Shown: positions 42,646 through 50,743 of the stretch, in pieces | How positions within the stretch are numbered: the first letter of the stretch is position 1 | How the letters are laid out: each line of letters begins with the position of its first letter | Origin: Rodentibacter abscessus | Lineage (GTDB): Bacteria; Pseudomonadota; Gammaproteobacteria; Enterobacterales; Pasteurellaceae | Direction: 5' to 3' | Length of the DNA stretch: 64,000 nt | Assembly: GCF_047160095.1 (NCBI RefSeq) | Contig: NZ_AP038785.1 | Coordinates: 1,984,001 to 2,048,000 of the forward strand | Program-made: the position numbers and the translations under genes | The notes under the pieces: generated by a model | Seen by the model: only the letters and a program-made list of their open reading frames with translations | The model's database searches: none | Told to the model about the DNA's origin: nothing

Positions 42646-43554
42646 CTCACCCGAAGGCTCGGCAAAATAACGTTTTTGCTCATCCAATTTTTTCTGTATC
42701 AGCGGTTTTAGCAGGCGTTTGATTACGGCTGAAATTGGCACAACGGTTAAAATCATTGCGACTAGAAATACGATATAGAAATATAAGACAAATTTACGAA
42801 AAATCGGCGAAATTTGACCGCACTTTATCAGTAGTTTGCCCCAAATATGGAAACTTCTTGCGCCGACCTTTTCGCTCATCATCAATTTTTCATCGATTTT
42901 TACCGCGCCCATTCCTTGAAAAAGCTTGCAATCAAGCAGTCGATTTTGCTGAAAAATTTGCAAAAGTTTTTCACCAAAGCGGGCTGCATCTTGGATTTCA
43001 CTTTCCGCAATGCCTGCGCTCGGTAAATTACCGACCTTTTTCTTGCCTGTTAGCATCCAAAGTGGTGTGGTGATGAAACTCGCCCAGTCGTTCGATTGAT
43101 CCACTTTCACCACGTTGCCAATCAAGTTCGCTCCACAATCGGCAAGCAATTTTTTCATTTTTTCTTGGGCTTGCAGCCACATATTCCGGCAACCAATAAG
43201 CGTGATAACCGGTGTGTCTTTGAGTACGGCTTTCGCCTGTGGAGATTGTAAGAAAGCGGTTATCGGCTGGCTTGGCGATAAAAACCATACCGTATAGGCA
43301 ATAATGACCAAATCGTATTTTTTACTGCGTAATTCGGGCGTTTGAATAGGGCTTGGCTGCAAATGCACCGTTTCCGGAAAGGTGTTAAAAAACGACAGAA
43401 ACCGCCACGGGAAAGCGTAGGCGGTTTGCGGTTGAAGTTGACAATGCTCGACAGAAATATCCGTTTGCCCAAGCAATGGTTGAACGAAATGTTCAGCCAA
43501 GCGGTTGAGTTGCCCTGTTTGCGAATAACTGACTAACAGAATCTTTTTGGTCAT
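42643..43554 (-). CDS. DarA-like dialkylresorcinol condensing enzyme
   Basis: A 303-residue protein with a flavodoxin-type N terminus (KKILLVSYSQTGQLNRLAE) and a C-terminal membrane helix (KFVLYFYIVFLVAMILTVVP), matching the DarA family of dialkylresorcinol condensing enzymes (cyclase/aromatase partner of DarB). VIIAYTVWFLSPS near residue 83 is the second flavodoxin-like loop. Its stop codon is provided by REP copy A3. An uptake signal is inside near 42817. Confidence 0.88.
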   Translation of the reverse strand: MTKKILLVSYSQTGQLNRLAEHFVQPLLGQTDISVEHCQLQPQTAYAFPWRFLSFFNTFPETVHLQPSPIQTPELRSKKYDLVIIAYTVWFLSPSQPITAFLQSPQAKAVLKDTPVITLIGCRNMWLQAQEKMKKLLADCGANLIGNVVKVDQSNDWASFITTPLWMLTGKKKVGNLPSAGIAESEIQDAARFGEKLLQIFQQNRLLDCKLFQGMGAVKIDEKLMMSEKVGARSFHIWGKLLIKCGQISPIFRKFVLYFYIVFLVAMILTVVPISAVIKRLLKPLIQKKLDEQKRYFAEPSGE

Positions 43555-43572
43555 TATTGCCGTTTCCTGTAC

Positions 43573-44823
43573 TTATTTTCCTTGCCAACGTTTAAAAATT
43601 AATGAGGTATTCACACCACCGAATGCAAAATTGTTGTTCATTACATAATCGGTTTGGATAAACTTGCCGTCACCTTGAATATAATTAAGTTCGCCGCAGC
43701 GTTCGTCCACATTTTCAAGATTGAGCGTCGGCGCAAACCAACCGTCACGCATCATTTCAATAGAAAACCAACTTTCTAATGCACCGCAAGCACCGAGCGT
43801 ATGCCCCAAATAACTTTTTTGCGAGCTGATCGGCATTCTTGCGCCAAATACAGCGGAAGTTGCTTGAGTTTCAGCGATGTCGCCTTTTTCCGTTGCCGTA
43901 CCGTGTCCGTTCACATAGCCGATTTGTTCAGGCAAAATCCCTGCATCTTTTAAGGCAATTTCCATACAACGTTGCATGGTGGATGCTTGCGGTTGGGTTA
44001 CGTGGCTGCCATCACTGTTAGCCCCATAACCGACCACTTCGGCGATAATGTTTGCGCCACGGGCTAAGGCGTGCTCCAACTCTTCCAACACGAAAATACC
44101 CGCTCCCTCACCGATCACTAAACCGTCTCGGTTTTTATCATAAGGGCGCGGTGTGCCTTTCGGGTTATCGTTGTTGCGACTTGCCGCATAAAGGCTATCG
44201 AAAACATAAACTTCGGAAGGGCAAAACTCTTCGCCGCCGCCCGCTAACATCATTGGGATCATACCGTATTTAATCGCTTCATAAGCATAACCAATCCCTT
44301 GCGAGCCCGATGAACAAGCACTGGAAGTCGGGATAATTCGCCCCTGTAAGCCAAAGAAAATGCCGATATTCGCTGCAGTGGTGTGCGGCATTGCTCGCAC
44401 ATAGGTGGAGGCATTAAAGGTGTCCGATTTGCCCGTCATTAAAAGTTCTGCCATATCGCGCACATCAGCAGTGGAGCCGGTGCTTGAACCGCTTGCTACC
44501 CCCATATTGCCGTTCAATACAAGCGGTGAAATTTCGCCATTTTTTAGCAAGCCCGCATTCGTTAAGGCTTGCTCTGCTGCATCCACACAGAGTTGAGATA
44601 CACGTCCCATGCTGCGAAGTTGTTTTCTTGTCCAGTGGCTTGGTGGGGTATAATTTCCAATCGGCGCGCCAAGTTGAGCCTCTAACTCCGGATATTTATC
44701 CAGCCAGCCCATATTTTGCACGGCATTTTCTTTACGTTCAAAGGCGGATTTCACTTCCGTCCAGCTACGTCCGAAAGCAGTTACCGCACCAATACCGGTT
44801 ACTACAACTCGTTTTGTATTCAT
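43573..44823 (-). CDS. Beta-ketoacyl-ACP synthase II-type enzyme (ApeR-like)
   Basis: A 416-residue ketosynthase with a complete triad: C170 (SSACSSGS), H307 (NGHGTATEKGD) and H341 (LGHTLGACG). It is close to FabF but belongs in the aryl-polyene cluster, where one ketosynthase (ApeR) acts alone and another with a partner. It follows the REP pair 44846-44915 with a clean ribosome site (AGAGATAAT before the ATG). Confidence 0.92.
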   Translation of the reverse strand: MNTKRVVVTGIGAVTAFGRSWTEVKSAFERKENAVQNMGWLDKYPELEAQLGAPIGNYTPPSHWTRKQLRSMGRVSQLCVDAAEQALTNAGLLKNGEISPLVLNGNMGVASGSSTGSTADVRDMAELLMTGKSDTFNASTYVRAMPHTTAANIGIFFGLQGRIIPTSSACSSGSQGIGYAYEAIKYGMIPMMLAGGGEEFCPSEVYVFDSLYAASRNNDNPKGTPRPYDKNRDGLVIGEGAGIFVLEELEHALARGANIIAEVVGYGANSDGSHVTQPQASTMQRCMEIALKDAGILPEQIGYVNGHGTATEKGDIAETQATSAVFGARMPISSQKSYLGHTLGACGALESWFSIEMMRDGWFAPTLNLENVDERCGELNYIQGDGKFIQTDYVMNNNFAFGGVNTSLIFKRWQGK

Positions 44824-44845
44824 TATTATCTCTGTATTTTATTTT

Positions 44846-44915
44846 GTAGGGGCGGGTCCTGTGCCTGCCCGTAAACTTTCACTGATATTCGGGCGGGCAC
44901 AGGACCCGCCCCTAC
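44846..44915. repeat. REP family B inverted pair without a transposase
   Basis: Two near-perfect inverted copies of GTAGGGGCGGGTCCTGTGCC, separated by about 19 bases, lie between the ketoreductase stop (44926) and the ketosynthase start (44823). The arms match those flanking the transposase remnant 6 kb away. The whole can fold into one long hairpin. Confidence 0.88.
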
Positions 44916-44925
44916 AAATTATTAA

Positions 44926-45654
44926 TTAACACAACCCACCATTCACTCCAATCACTTGACGGGTGATATAAGACGCTTTTTCGTCCATTAAGAAATCCAC
45001 TGCATGAGCCACTTCATCAGGATTTCCCATTCGTTCCATTGGAATGGCCTTTAAAATTTGTTCAAGCGGTAGGTTTTCACCCAAAATTTCCGTGTCGATT
45101 AAACCCGGAGCTACGCAATTTACGGTGATTTTACGTTTAGCAAGCTCAACGGCCAATGCTTTTGCTGCACCGATTAAACCGGCTTTCGAGGCACTATAGT
45201 TTACTTGTCCGCGGTTACCGATAATACCGGAAACCGAAGTAATACAGACGATTCGCCCTGCTTTACGGCGGCGAATCATCGGCATCATGATGGGGTGTAA
45301 TACATTGTAAAAACCATCCAAATTTGTTCGCAATACCGAATCCCAATCTTCATCGCTCAGTGCCGGAAAAGCATTATCACGGGTTAAGCCTGCATTTAAC
45401 ACCACACCGTAATAGGCACCGTTTGCTTCTACATCTGCTTCTAAAACCGCTTTAGCTTGCTCACGATTACTTACATCAAATTGCAACACGCGCACATTTT
45501 TGCCTAAATTTTTGACCGCACTTGCAACCTCTTCAGCATCTTCAACACGACTGCGGCAATGCACCACAATGTCAAAGCCCGAATGAGCAAGTTTCAACGC
45601 AATTGCTTTGCCGATACCTCGGCTGGAGCCGGTGATTAATACGGTATTTGTCAT
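44926..45654 (-). CDS. 3-oxoacyl-ACP reductase of the aryl-polyene pathway (ApeQ-like)
   Basis: A 242-residue short-chain dehydrogenase with the cofactor loop TGSSRGIGKA (9-18), the Ser in CITSVSG and the YSASK catalytic pair near 155, then PGLIDTE. It reduces the beta-keto group in each elongation round. Its ATG overlaps the stop of the ATPase gene upstream as ATGA. An uptake signal is inside near 45509. Confidence 0.93.
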   Translation of the reverse strand: MTNTVLITGSSRGIGKAIALKLAHSGFDIVVHCRSRVEDAEEVASAVKNLGKNVRVLQFDVSNREQAKAVLEADVEANGAYYGVVLNAGLTRDNAFPALSDEDWDSVLRTNLDGFYNVLHPIMMPMIRRRKAGRIVCITSVSGIIGNRGQVNYSASKAGLIGAAKALAVELAKRKITVNCVAPGLIDTEILGENLPLEQILKAIPMERMGNPDEVAHAVDFLMDEKASYITRQVIGVNGGLC

Positions 45655-47582
45655 AATTGTCCTACTGTTTTATATGCCTGTTTCGGATGATTCTTAGCCG
45701 TTGGATAGGCTAGTTCTAACTTATTCTCTTTGACTAATTGATTGAGATAACTTTTCCGTAATGTATCCGCTTTTTTATTGAGTAAAAGTGCAAGATCAGA
45801 AAGACTGATATAACCGGATTGGCAAAGTTGCAAAATACCATCTACAAATTTTTCTTTACCTATATTTCGGACATCACCTTGTAGCTTGCTTGCGATCAGT
45901 TTTAACTGTTGCCATTGCTGGCTGGTTTCAGTATCTAGATCTAACTCCGGATTTTCCGGACCTAACTCCGGATTTTCTGAAGCTAACTCCGGATTTTCTG
46001 AAGCTAACTCCGGATTTTTGATAAAACTTTTTGCGAGAATTTTTCCCACCTGATTATCTGGTGTTGGCATCTCTATTTCAGGACGGTGGTAAATTTTATT
46101 CTTTTGCTTACCGCTTGCAGAGATCATTTTTAATTTTTCTAGCTTTACTAAAGCTAATGTAACATCACGGGAATGCCCTGAAATATGTAAACAAATTTCT
46201 TTATGAGTTAGTGCTTCATTAGTATAAATTTCAATAACAATCGTTCGCTCTAGCTCAGAAAGCTCTAGGAACTTCTTACCATATTGTTTAGTCAGCGTAT
46301 CAAAAATTTCCTGTGGATATAAAGAGACAGTTTTTAATTCTAAAACAGTCTGCTCATTTGGCTCTCTCACTTCTCTTAGTAAAGGCATCCGCCAATGTTG
46401 TGTCTTCCAGCCACTTAATATTCTCGGTAACCCTGAACCTGCTTGGTCACCAAAACGAATATAACGAAACATTTGCGCAAGAAGACGATTACGACAATCT
46501 GCATCTCCCCCTTTTAATGCGATTTCAATGGGAATTCTCATTAAACCGGGATTACGAAAATAAAAAGAATTAGGCTTTTTAATAATCTGGATGGAGGCTT
46601 TATCACTATAATCTGCGTGAATAATTGTATTTGCTAATGCTTCTCTTAATGCAATATGAACAGGAGTATCTTCTTGTCGTAGTCCATTTTCTATTCTGAA
46701 AGGTACCTTAATATTTTCAACTAATTTACGATAAACACGTTGAGAAAAATCATACAAATTCCCAGACCATTTCCCATCTAAGGTCACTCTATCAATCCAA
46801 CGTTCATCAGGGTTACTTGAATGCTCTTGATAATCTAGCATATAAAATGGGAATTGATCTTGAATGGCAGTATGAGTTCCAAACATCAATAACCCTGCTG
46901 CGGTTAGCCCTTTACGACCTGTTTCACGTTCAGTTTTATACGCTTTTATTTTTTCTAAAAATACTAAATCAGACAATTCATTCCAAGGGTGGCTAGGATC
47001 TAAATTAGCATAGCGTTGGCGATAGTTTCGCACTGATTCCATATCTAAATCAGCAAGCTGAAAATGCTCAAGCACAATAGAATCTCTAGAATCTTGCGAT
47101 TGTTCTGCAAGCATTCTTTTTACCTGTTCTTCGCTTAAACGTTGATCAGATTCATTACACCGTTGGTAACTATTTCCCAATGGATTTCCGTTAAGATAAA
47201 CTGGTCGTTCTGTTCGCTTAGCTCTGGGAACATAAACGACTAACAATGATTTTTCGTCACCCAAAGGTAATTCTTTAACAAATGAATTTGTTAACAAGTT
47301 AATATTAACTTTCTGTGGGTTATTCACCAGATCAAAGATCTGTTTTTTAACTTGTGCGACTCTTGTAATGCCTTTAGGAATGTACTTATCTTTCTTTTCT
47401 TGCATTCCTAACACAATATATCCACCATCAGTATTGGCAAAAGCGCTATAAGTTTCCCACATATCAAAAGGAACTTCACCGAGCCCATCTTTTCCTTGAG
47501 CAAGTTTGCACTCTAATTCGGAAGATTCACCTAATAGAATCAGATCATCAATACTGTCTAAATGGTCAAAAATATCTTTCAT
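45651..47582 (-). CDS. AlbA_2/Schlafen-like DNA-binding protein with HATPase domain
   Basis: A 643-residue protein. Residues 10-130 are an AlbA_2 (Schlafen-AAA-like) domain with GESSELECKLAQ and SAFANTDGGYIVLG; residues 300-400 are a GHKL-type ATPase domain with ALREALANTIIHADY and the G-box DQAGSGLPR; then one or two winged-helix domains. It is a predicted transcription regulator or a mobile-element gene, not a polyketide enzyme. It is coupled to both neighbours (TAATG upstream, ATGA downstream). A Glu/Pro-rich tandem repeat interrupts the linker near residue 530. Confidence 0.85.
   Translation of the reverse strand: MKDIFDHLDSIDDLILLGESSELECKLAQGKDGLGEVPFDMWETYSAFANTDGGYIVLGMQEKKDKYIPKGITRVAQVKKQIFDLVNNPQKVNINLLTNSFVKELPLGDEKSLLVVYVPRAKRTERPVYLNGNPLGNSYQRCNESDQRLSEEQVKRMLAEQSQDSRDSIVLEHFQLADLDMESVRNYRQRYANLDPSHPWNELSDLVFLEKIKAYKTERETGRKGLTAAGLLMFGTHTAIQDQFPFYMLDYQEHSSNPDERWIDRVTLDGKWSGNLYDFSQRVYRKLVENIKVPFRIENGLRQEDTPVHIALREALANTIIHADYSDKASIQIIKKPNSFYFRNPGLMRIPIEIALKGGDADCRNRLLAQMFRYIRFGDQAGSGLPRILSGWKTQHWRMPLLREVREPNEQTVLELKTVSLYPQEIFDTLTKQYGKKFLELSELERTIVIEIYTNEALTHKEICLHISGHSRDVTLALVKLEKLKMISASGKQKNKIYHRPEIEMPTPDNQVGKILAKSFIKNPELASENPELASENPELGPENPELDLDTETSQQWQQLKLIASKLQGDVRNIGKEKFVDGILQLCQSGYISLSDLALLLNKKADTLRKSYLNQLVKENKLELAYPTAKNHPKQAYKTVGQL
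45941..46018. repeat. In-frame 21-base tandem repeat inside the AlbA_2/ATPase gene
   Basis: About 3.7 copies of the 21-base unit ctaactccggattttctgaa(g) read NPELASE on the minus strand (ENPELASENPELASENPEL in part). Unit length is a multiple of three, so copy-number change alters linker length without a frameshift. One copy is slightly different (ccggac). Confidence 0.95.
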
Positions 47583-48049
47583 TACTTGCTCACATCCTTT
47601 TGAATTTTGCCGTCTTTAGGGCTGAATACATTGAGCGAACCTTCTAATAACAGGGTTTGAGTGTGATGATCAATGAGTTTACAGTCAAACACCCCGAAAC
47701 CGGTTACATCTTGAATCGACATTTTTATCTCAATGTTTAGTCTGCTACCAATCGGGATCTCGGTTTGATAAATATGCAGTTTGCGTGTGCCAAGTAGATA
47801 GCCCAAACGTACTGGTTCATCTTTTTGGCGAGCCTGAATACCTGCCCACGCCGCAACGCCTTGAGCCATGATTTCAATGCCGGAAAAAGTGGCTAGTTTT
47901 CCTGCCTTGAGTAAAATATGATCTGGACGAATTTCGCTTTCTGCGTGTAAAAAATCCTCACCAAATGAGGTGATACGATCGAGCAAGACCATTTCACCGC
48001 TTTGCGGTACAAAGGGAGCAACATTTTTAATGGGTAAATTTAAACTCAT
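47582..48049 (-). CDS. Hotdog-fold 3-hydroxyacyl-ACP dehydratase subunit (ApeP-like)
   Basis: A 155-residue hotdog protein with FVPQSGEMVLLDRI and SGIEIMAQGVAAWAG, where the Glu takes the place of the FabA/FabZ acidic residue. It lacks the GHF motif carried by the ligase-dehydratase fusion, which suits a two-subunit dehydratase with one catalytic residue from each partner. The start at 48049 overlaps the ketosynthase stop by one base (TAATG); the earlier open frame is not used. Confidence 0.85.
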   Translation of the reverse strand: MSLNLPIKNVAPFVPQSGEMVLLDRITSFGEDFLHAESEIRPDHILLKAGKLATFSGIEIMAQGVAAWAGIQARQKDEPVRLGYLLGTRKLHIYQTEIPIGSRLNIEIKMSIQDVTGFGVFDCKLIDHHTQTLLLEGSLNVFSPKDGKIQKDVSK

Positions 48050-49269
48050 TAGATACTTTCCCCTAAAATTAAAACGGCATTGTTGCCACCGAAGGCGAAA
48101 GAGCTGCTTGCGCCGATACGTCTGCCTTCTGCCCAACGACTGTGCTCGTCCGCAATCATAATTTTGGGGAGACGATCATCTCGAACTCCGTCCCAAAGCT
48201 GCGGCGGTAAAATGCCTTGCGGATTATGTTTTCGGCTAATAATAGACCATAAAATCGCCGCTTCCAATGCACCGGCAGCACCCAATGTATGCCCGGTATA
48301 CGGTTTAGTGGTTGTGCAAAGGGTTTGATTTCCAAAAACTTTTGCAACCGCAATGGTTTCCATTTGATCATTATGTATCGTGCCTGTGCCATGCAGGTTA
48401 ATCCACCCTATTTGATTTGGTGAAAGTGCGGCTGATTTTAAGGCATTTTCAAAAGCGGAAATTGCCCCTAAACCTTCAGGATGCGGACTAGACATATGAT
48501 AAGCATCGCTGCTTGCACCGTAGCCCAGTAGTTGTAAGCTATCATTATCTAATGGCATTTTGGTCATCACGAAAGCGGCTGCGCCTTCACCAATGTTAAT
48601 GCCGTTACGATTTACCGAGAGTGGATTCGTTCGTTGTTCGGAAAGCACTTCTAACGAGCCAAAACCGCTTATCGTCAATGGCGATAAGGTATCCACACCA
48701 CCGCAAATTACCGCATCACACAAGCCGGCTTTTAGTAAACGGGCTGCGGAAATCAACGCTCTCGCACCTGAGGTACAAGCTGTTGAAATACCGTAACCCG
48801 CATTTTGAATACCGTATTGGTAGGAAACAAAATCTGCCGGTGCGGAAAAATATTGTTGTGGCTGATTAAAATCTTTACCTGACCAATCATTATGCGCTGC
48901 GGCATATTTAAATACAGGGATATTTTCATCTACACCGGTTGTGGATGTTCCCATTACTACGCCCACACGTTCTTTACCAAATCGACCGATGACCTGTGCA
49001 ATTTGCTCTTCAATCTGTGCAAGGGCGTGCCATAATAACTGATTATTGCGGCTGCGATATTCCATTGGTAAATCGGCAGGAAAAGGGCGGAGTTCAAGAT
49101 TTACTTCGCCAAACACGCCCGCTTTACCACTGATACCGTTTTCTCTAAATGCTTTATCGGAAAGATGAAGTGGAGACGGTTTGCTGTTAAGCAAGCAATC
49201 TAAATGCGCTCCCACACCCTCACCAATAGCGCTGATGATCGCCGGTTTAGTTAAAAAAAATGCAGCCAC
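48049..49269 (-). CDS. Beta-ketoacyl-ACP synthase (ApeO-like)
   Basis: A 406-residue ketosynthase with the full triad: C165 (ISTACTSGAR), H293 (LHGTGTIHND) and H327 (TGHTLGAAG). It is one of two canonical ketosynthases of the cluster and probably pairs with a non-catalytic ketosynthase-like protein. It follows the lipoprotein gene by 30 bases. An uptake-like signal (aaagtgcggctg) with a change lies inside near 48422. Confidence 0.92.
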   Translation of the reverse strand: MAAFFLTKPAIISAIGEGVGAHLDCLLNSKPSPLHLSDKAFRENGISGKAGVFGEVNLELRPFPADLPMEYRSRNNQLLWHALAQIEEQIAQVIGRFGKERVGVVMGTSTTGVDENIPVFKYAAAHNDWSGKDFNQPQQYFSAPADFVSYQYGIQNAGYGISTACTSGARALISAARLLKAGLCDAVICGGVDTLSPLTISGFGSLEVLSEQRTNPLSVNRNGINIGEGAAAFVMTKMPLDNDSLQLLGYGASSDAYHMSSPHPEGLGAISAFENALKSAALSPNQIGWINLHGTGTIHNDQMETIAVAKVFGNQTLCTTTKPYTGHTLGAAGALEAAILWSIISRKHNPQGILPPQLWDGVRDDRLPKIMIADEHSRWAEGRRIGASSSFAFGGNNAVLILGESI

Positions 49270-49299
49270 GTATCCCTCTACCTTTAAATTTATTATGCC

Positions 49300-49779
49300 T
49301 TATTGCATTAACTCTTCAATTTTCCAACGGCTGCCATCAGCAAGATTAATATCTATGATTGGCTGCTTGTGATGGATTTTCCATACAAATTTATGATTTA
49401 TTTGATAAACCTGACCACTTGCCGTTTGTTCAATAGCACTAAATTCAAATAATGGTGTTGAGCTAAAAGCCGTTGCCAAGGCTGAAAAAAGCTGCTTTGC
49501 CTGATTATTCGGCATCACAAAACCATCATTTTGCCAACCTTGTTCGGATAAAATTAATCGTGCCAACGGCGCACCAAGGGGATCGGTTTGTACCCAACGC
49601 CATTGGGTTTCATTAAATTGCACCGAAAGCAAACTTGCTTGCTGTACTCGGTTTTGTTCATCAAGTTGCTCAACTTTAAATAAACGACTTTCTACAGATT
49701 GTGCCGGAAGCGACTTAATTATAAGGCTAGAACAAGCAGCAACAGCAAACATTATCAGAATAATAAGTGCCTTTTTCAT
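49300..49779 (-). CDS. DUF3261-type lipoprotein, first gene of the pigment operon
   Basis: A 159-residue lipoprotein with signal MKKALIILIMFAVAACSS (lipobox AVAAC) and a beta-rich domain (WRWVQTDPLGAPLARLILSE), matching the DUF3261 lipoprotein of aryl-polyene clusters. It probably sits in the outer membrane at the end of the export route, as an acceptor for the LolA-like carrier. As the first gene on the minus strand it should be closest to the operon promoter, which lies in 49780-49895 but has no clear consensus. Confidence 0.82.
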   Translation of the reverse strand: MKKALIILIMFAVAACSSLIIKSLPAQSVESRLFKVEQLDEQNRVQQASLLSVQFNETQWRWVQTDPLGAPLARLILSEQGWQNDGFVMPNNQAKQLFSALATAFSSTPLFEFSAIEQTASGQVYQINHKFVWKIHHKQPIIDINLADGSRWKIEELMQ

Positions 49780-49895
49780 AAAATTATTTCTTTACCAATA
49801 CCTTGGTTTTAAATAAAGGGCAGCGAAATTAGGTCTGTGCATCTATGATAAATATCGTTATTTTTAACCGCACTTTCAAAATTTCACTGTTTAAT

Positions 49896-50666
49896 TTACA
49901 TACCGATAATCACACAGCCGGCAACAGATTTCGCTTTATTTTGGGTTTGTACTGCGCTATCACGACTAGAGAATGGACCTACACGCACACGATTCCATTC
50001 ACCGGCAACCACCACTTGCGCATTCACGCCGGACATTACTAAACGTCCTTGTAAATTCTCAGCTTGCGCACGATTTTTAAATGCACCGCATTGCAATCCA
50101 AAACGTTTACCACCGACTGTAGTCGTTTCCGTAGGTTTTGTTTCTACTTTGAGAATTTCAGGTTTTTTCTGTGGCTCGGCTTTTTTCGCTGGGACAGGAG
50201 GCTTTTTCACCTCTTGTTTTATCGCTTCAGCTTTAGCAACGTCTAAAGATTGCTGTTGAGCTTTGGCTGCCTCTTCCGCCTTACGTTGCTCTGCCAATTT
50301 TCGAGCCTCTTCCGCAGTTTTTTGTTCTTTTTCCATTTGAACTAAAACTTGGCGTTGTTCTTCCGTTAAACGCATATTTTTTTCAACACTGGAAGGTTTA
50401 TCATCCACCGGTACCGTACGGGTTTCCAACGCTTTAATGTAGCTCCACACTTCTTCCGGACGATTCGGTAACACACTTTTGGGCTGCGGTTTTTCCGTTT
50501 GAACGGGGGCAGGGATCGGCTTTGGCGTTTTGTTTTTTAAAAAATAAAGCCCCACGCCAAAGGCAAGTAACACTGCCAATGCGATGCCAATTAGTACATT
50601 CTTATTGGCATTTTTCTTTTTTTTCTTATTTGAACCGCTGCGTGCGGCAAAATCTCGATGAGCCAC
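49896..50666 (-). CDS. ftsN: Cell division protein FtsN (SPOR domain)
   Basis: A 256-residue bitopic membrane protein: basic N terminus, one membrane helix (residues 24-43), a long Lys/Glu/Ala-rich periplasmic linker and a C-terminal SPOR domain (from GKRFGLQCGAFKNRAQAENL) ending in VAGCVIIGM. FtsN activates septal peptidoglycan synthesis in the divisome. Its position beside priA is the same as in E. coli and Haemophilus. It is downstream of priA by about 80 bases. Confidence 0.93.
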   Translation of the reverse strand: MAHRDFAARSGSNKKKKKNANKNVLIGIALAVLLAFGVGLYFLKNKTPKPIPAPVQTEKPQPKSVLPNRPEEVWSYIKALETRTVPVDDKPSSVEKNMRLTEEQRQVLVQMEKEQKTAEEARKLAEQRKAEEAAKAQQQSLDVAKAEAIKQEVKKPPVPAKKAEPQKKPEILKVETKPTETTTVGGKRFGLQCGAFKNRAQAENLQGRLVMSGVNAQVVVAGEWNRVRVGPFSSRDSAVQTQNKAKSVAGCVIIGM

Positions 50667-50743
50667 GATAAAATCCTAAACTTTAATGCGTTTCTAAAAT
50701 TTTTGTAAAACTTGTCAATTCTACTGAAAAATACTGTGGTTTT

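Noticed and set aside
44846..44915. Possibility that the GC-rich inverted repeat is a CRISPR fragment or attachment site
   Set aside because: There are only two inverted arms, no direct repeats with spacers, no cas or integrase genes, and the arms match the REPs flanking the transposase remnant.
46313..46573. 86-residue plus-strand frame within the AlbA_2 gene
   Set aside because: It is antisense to a well-supported domain and shows no features of its own.
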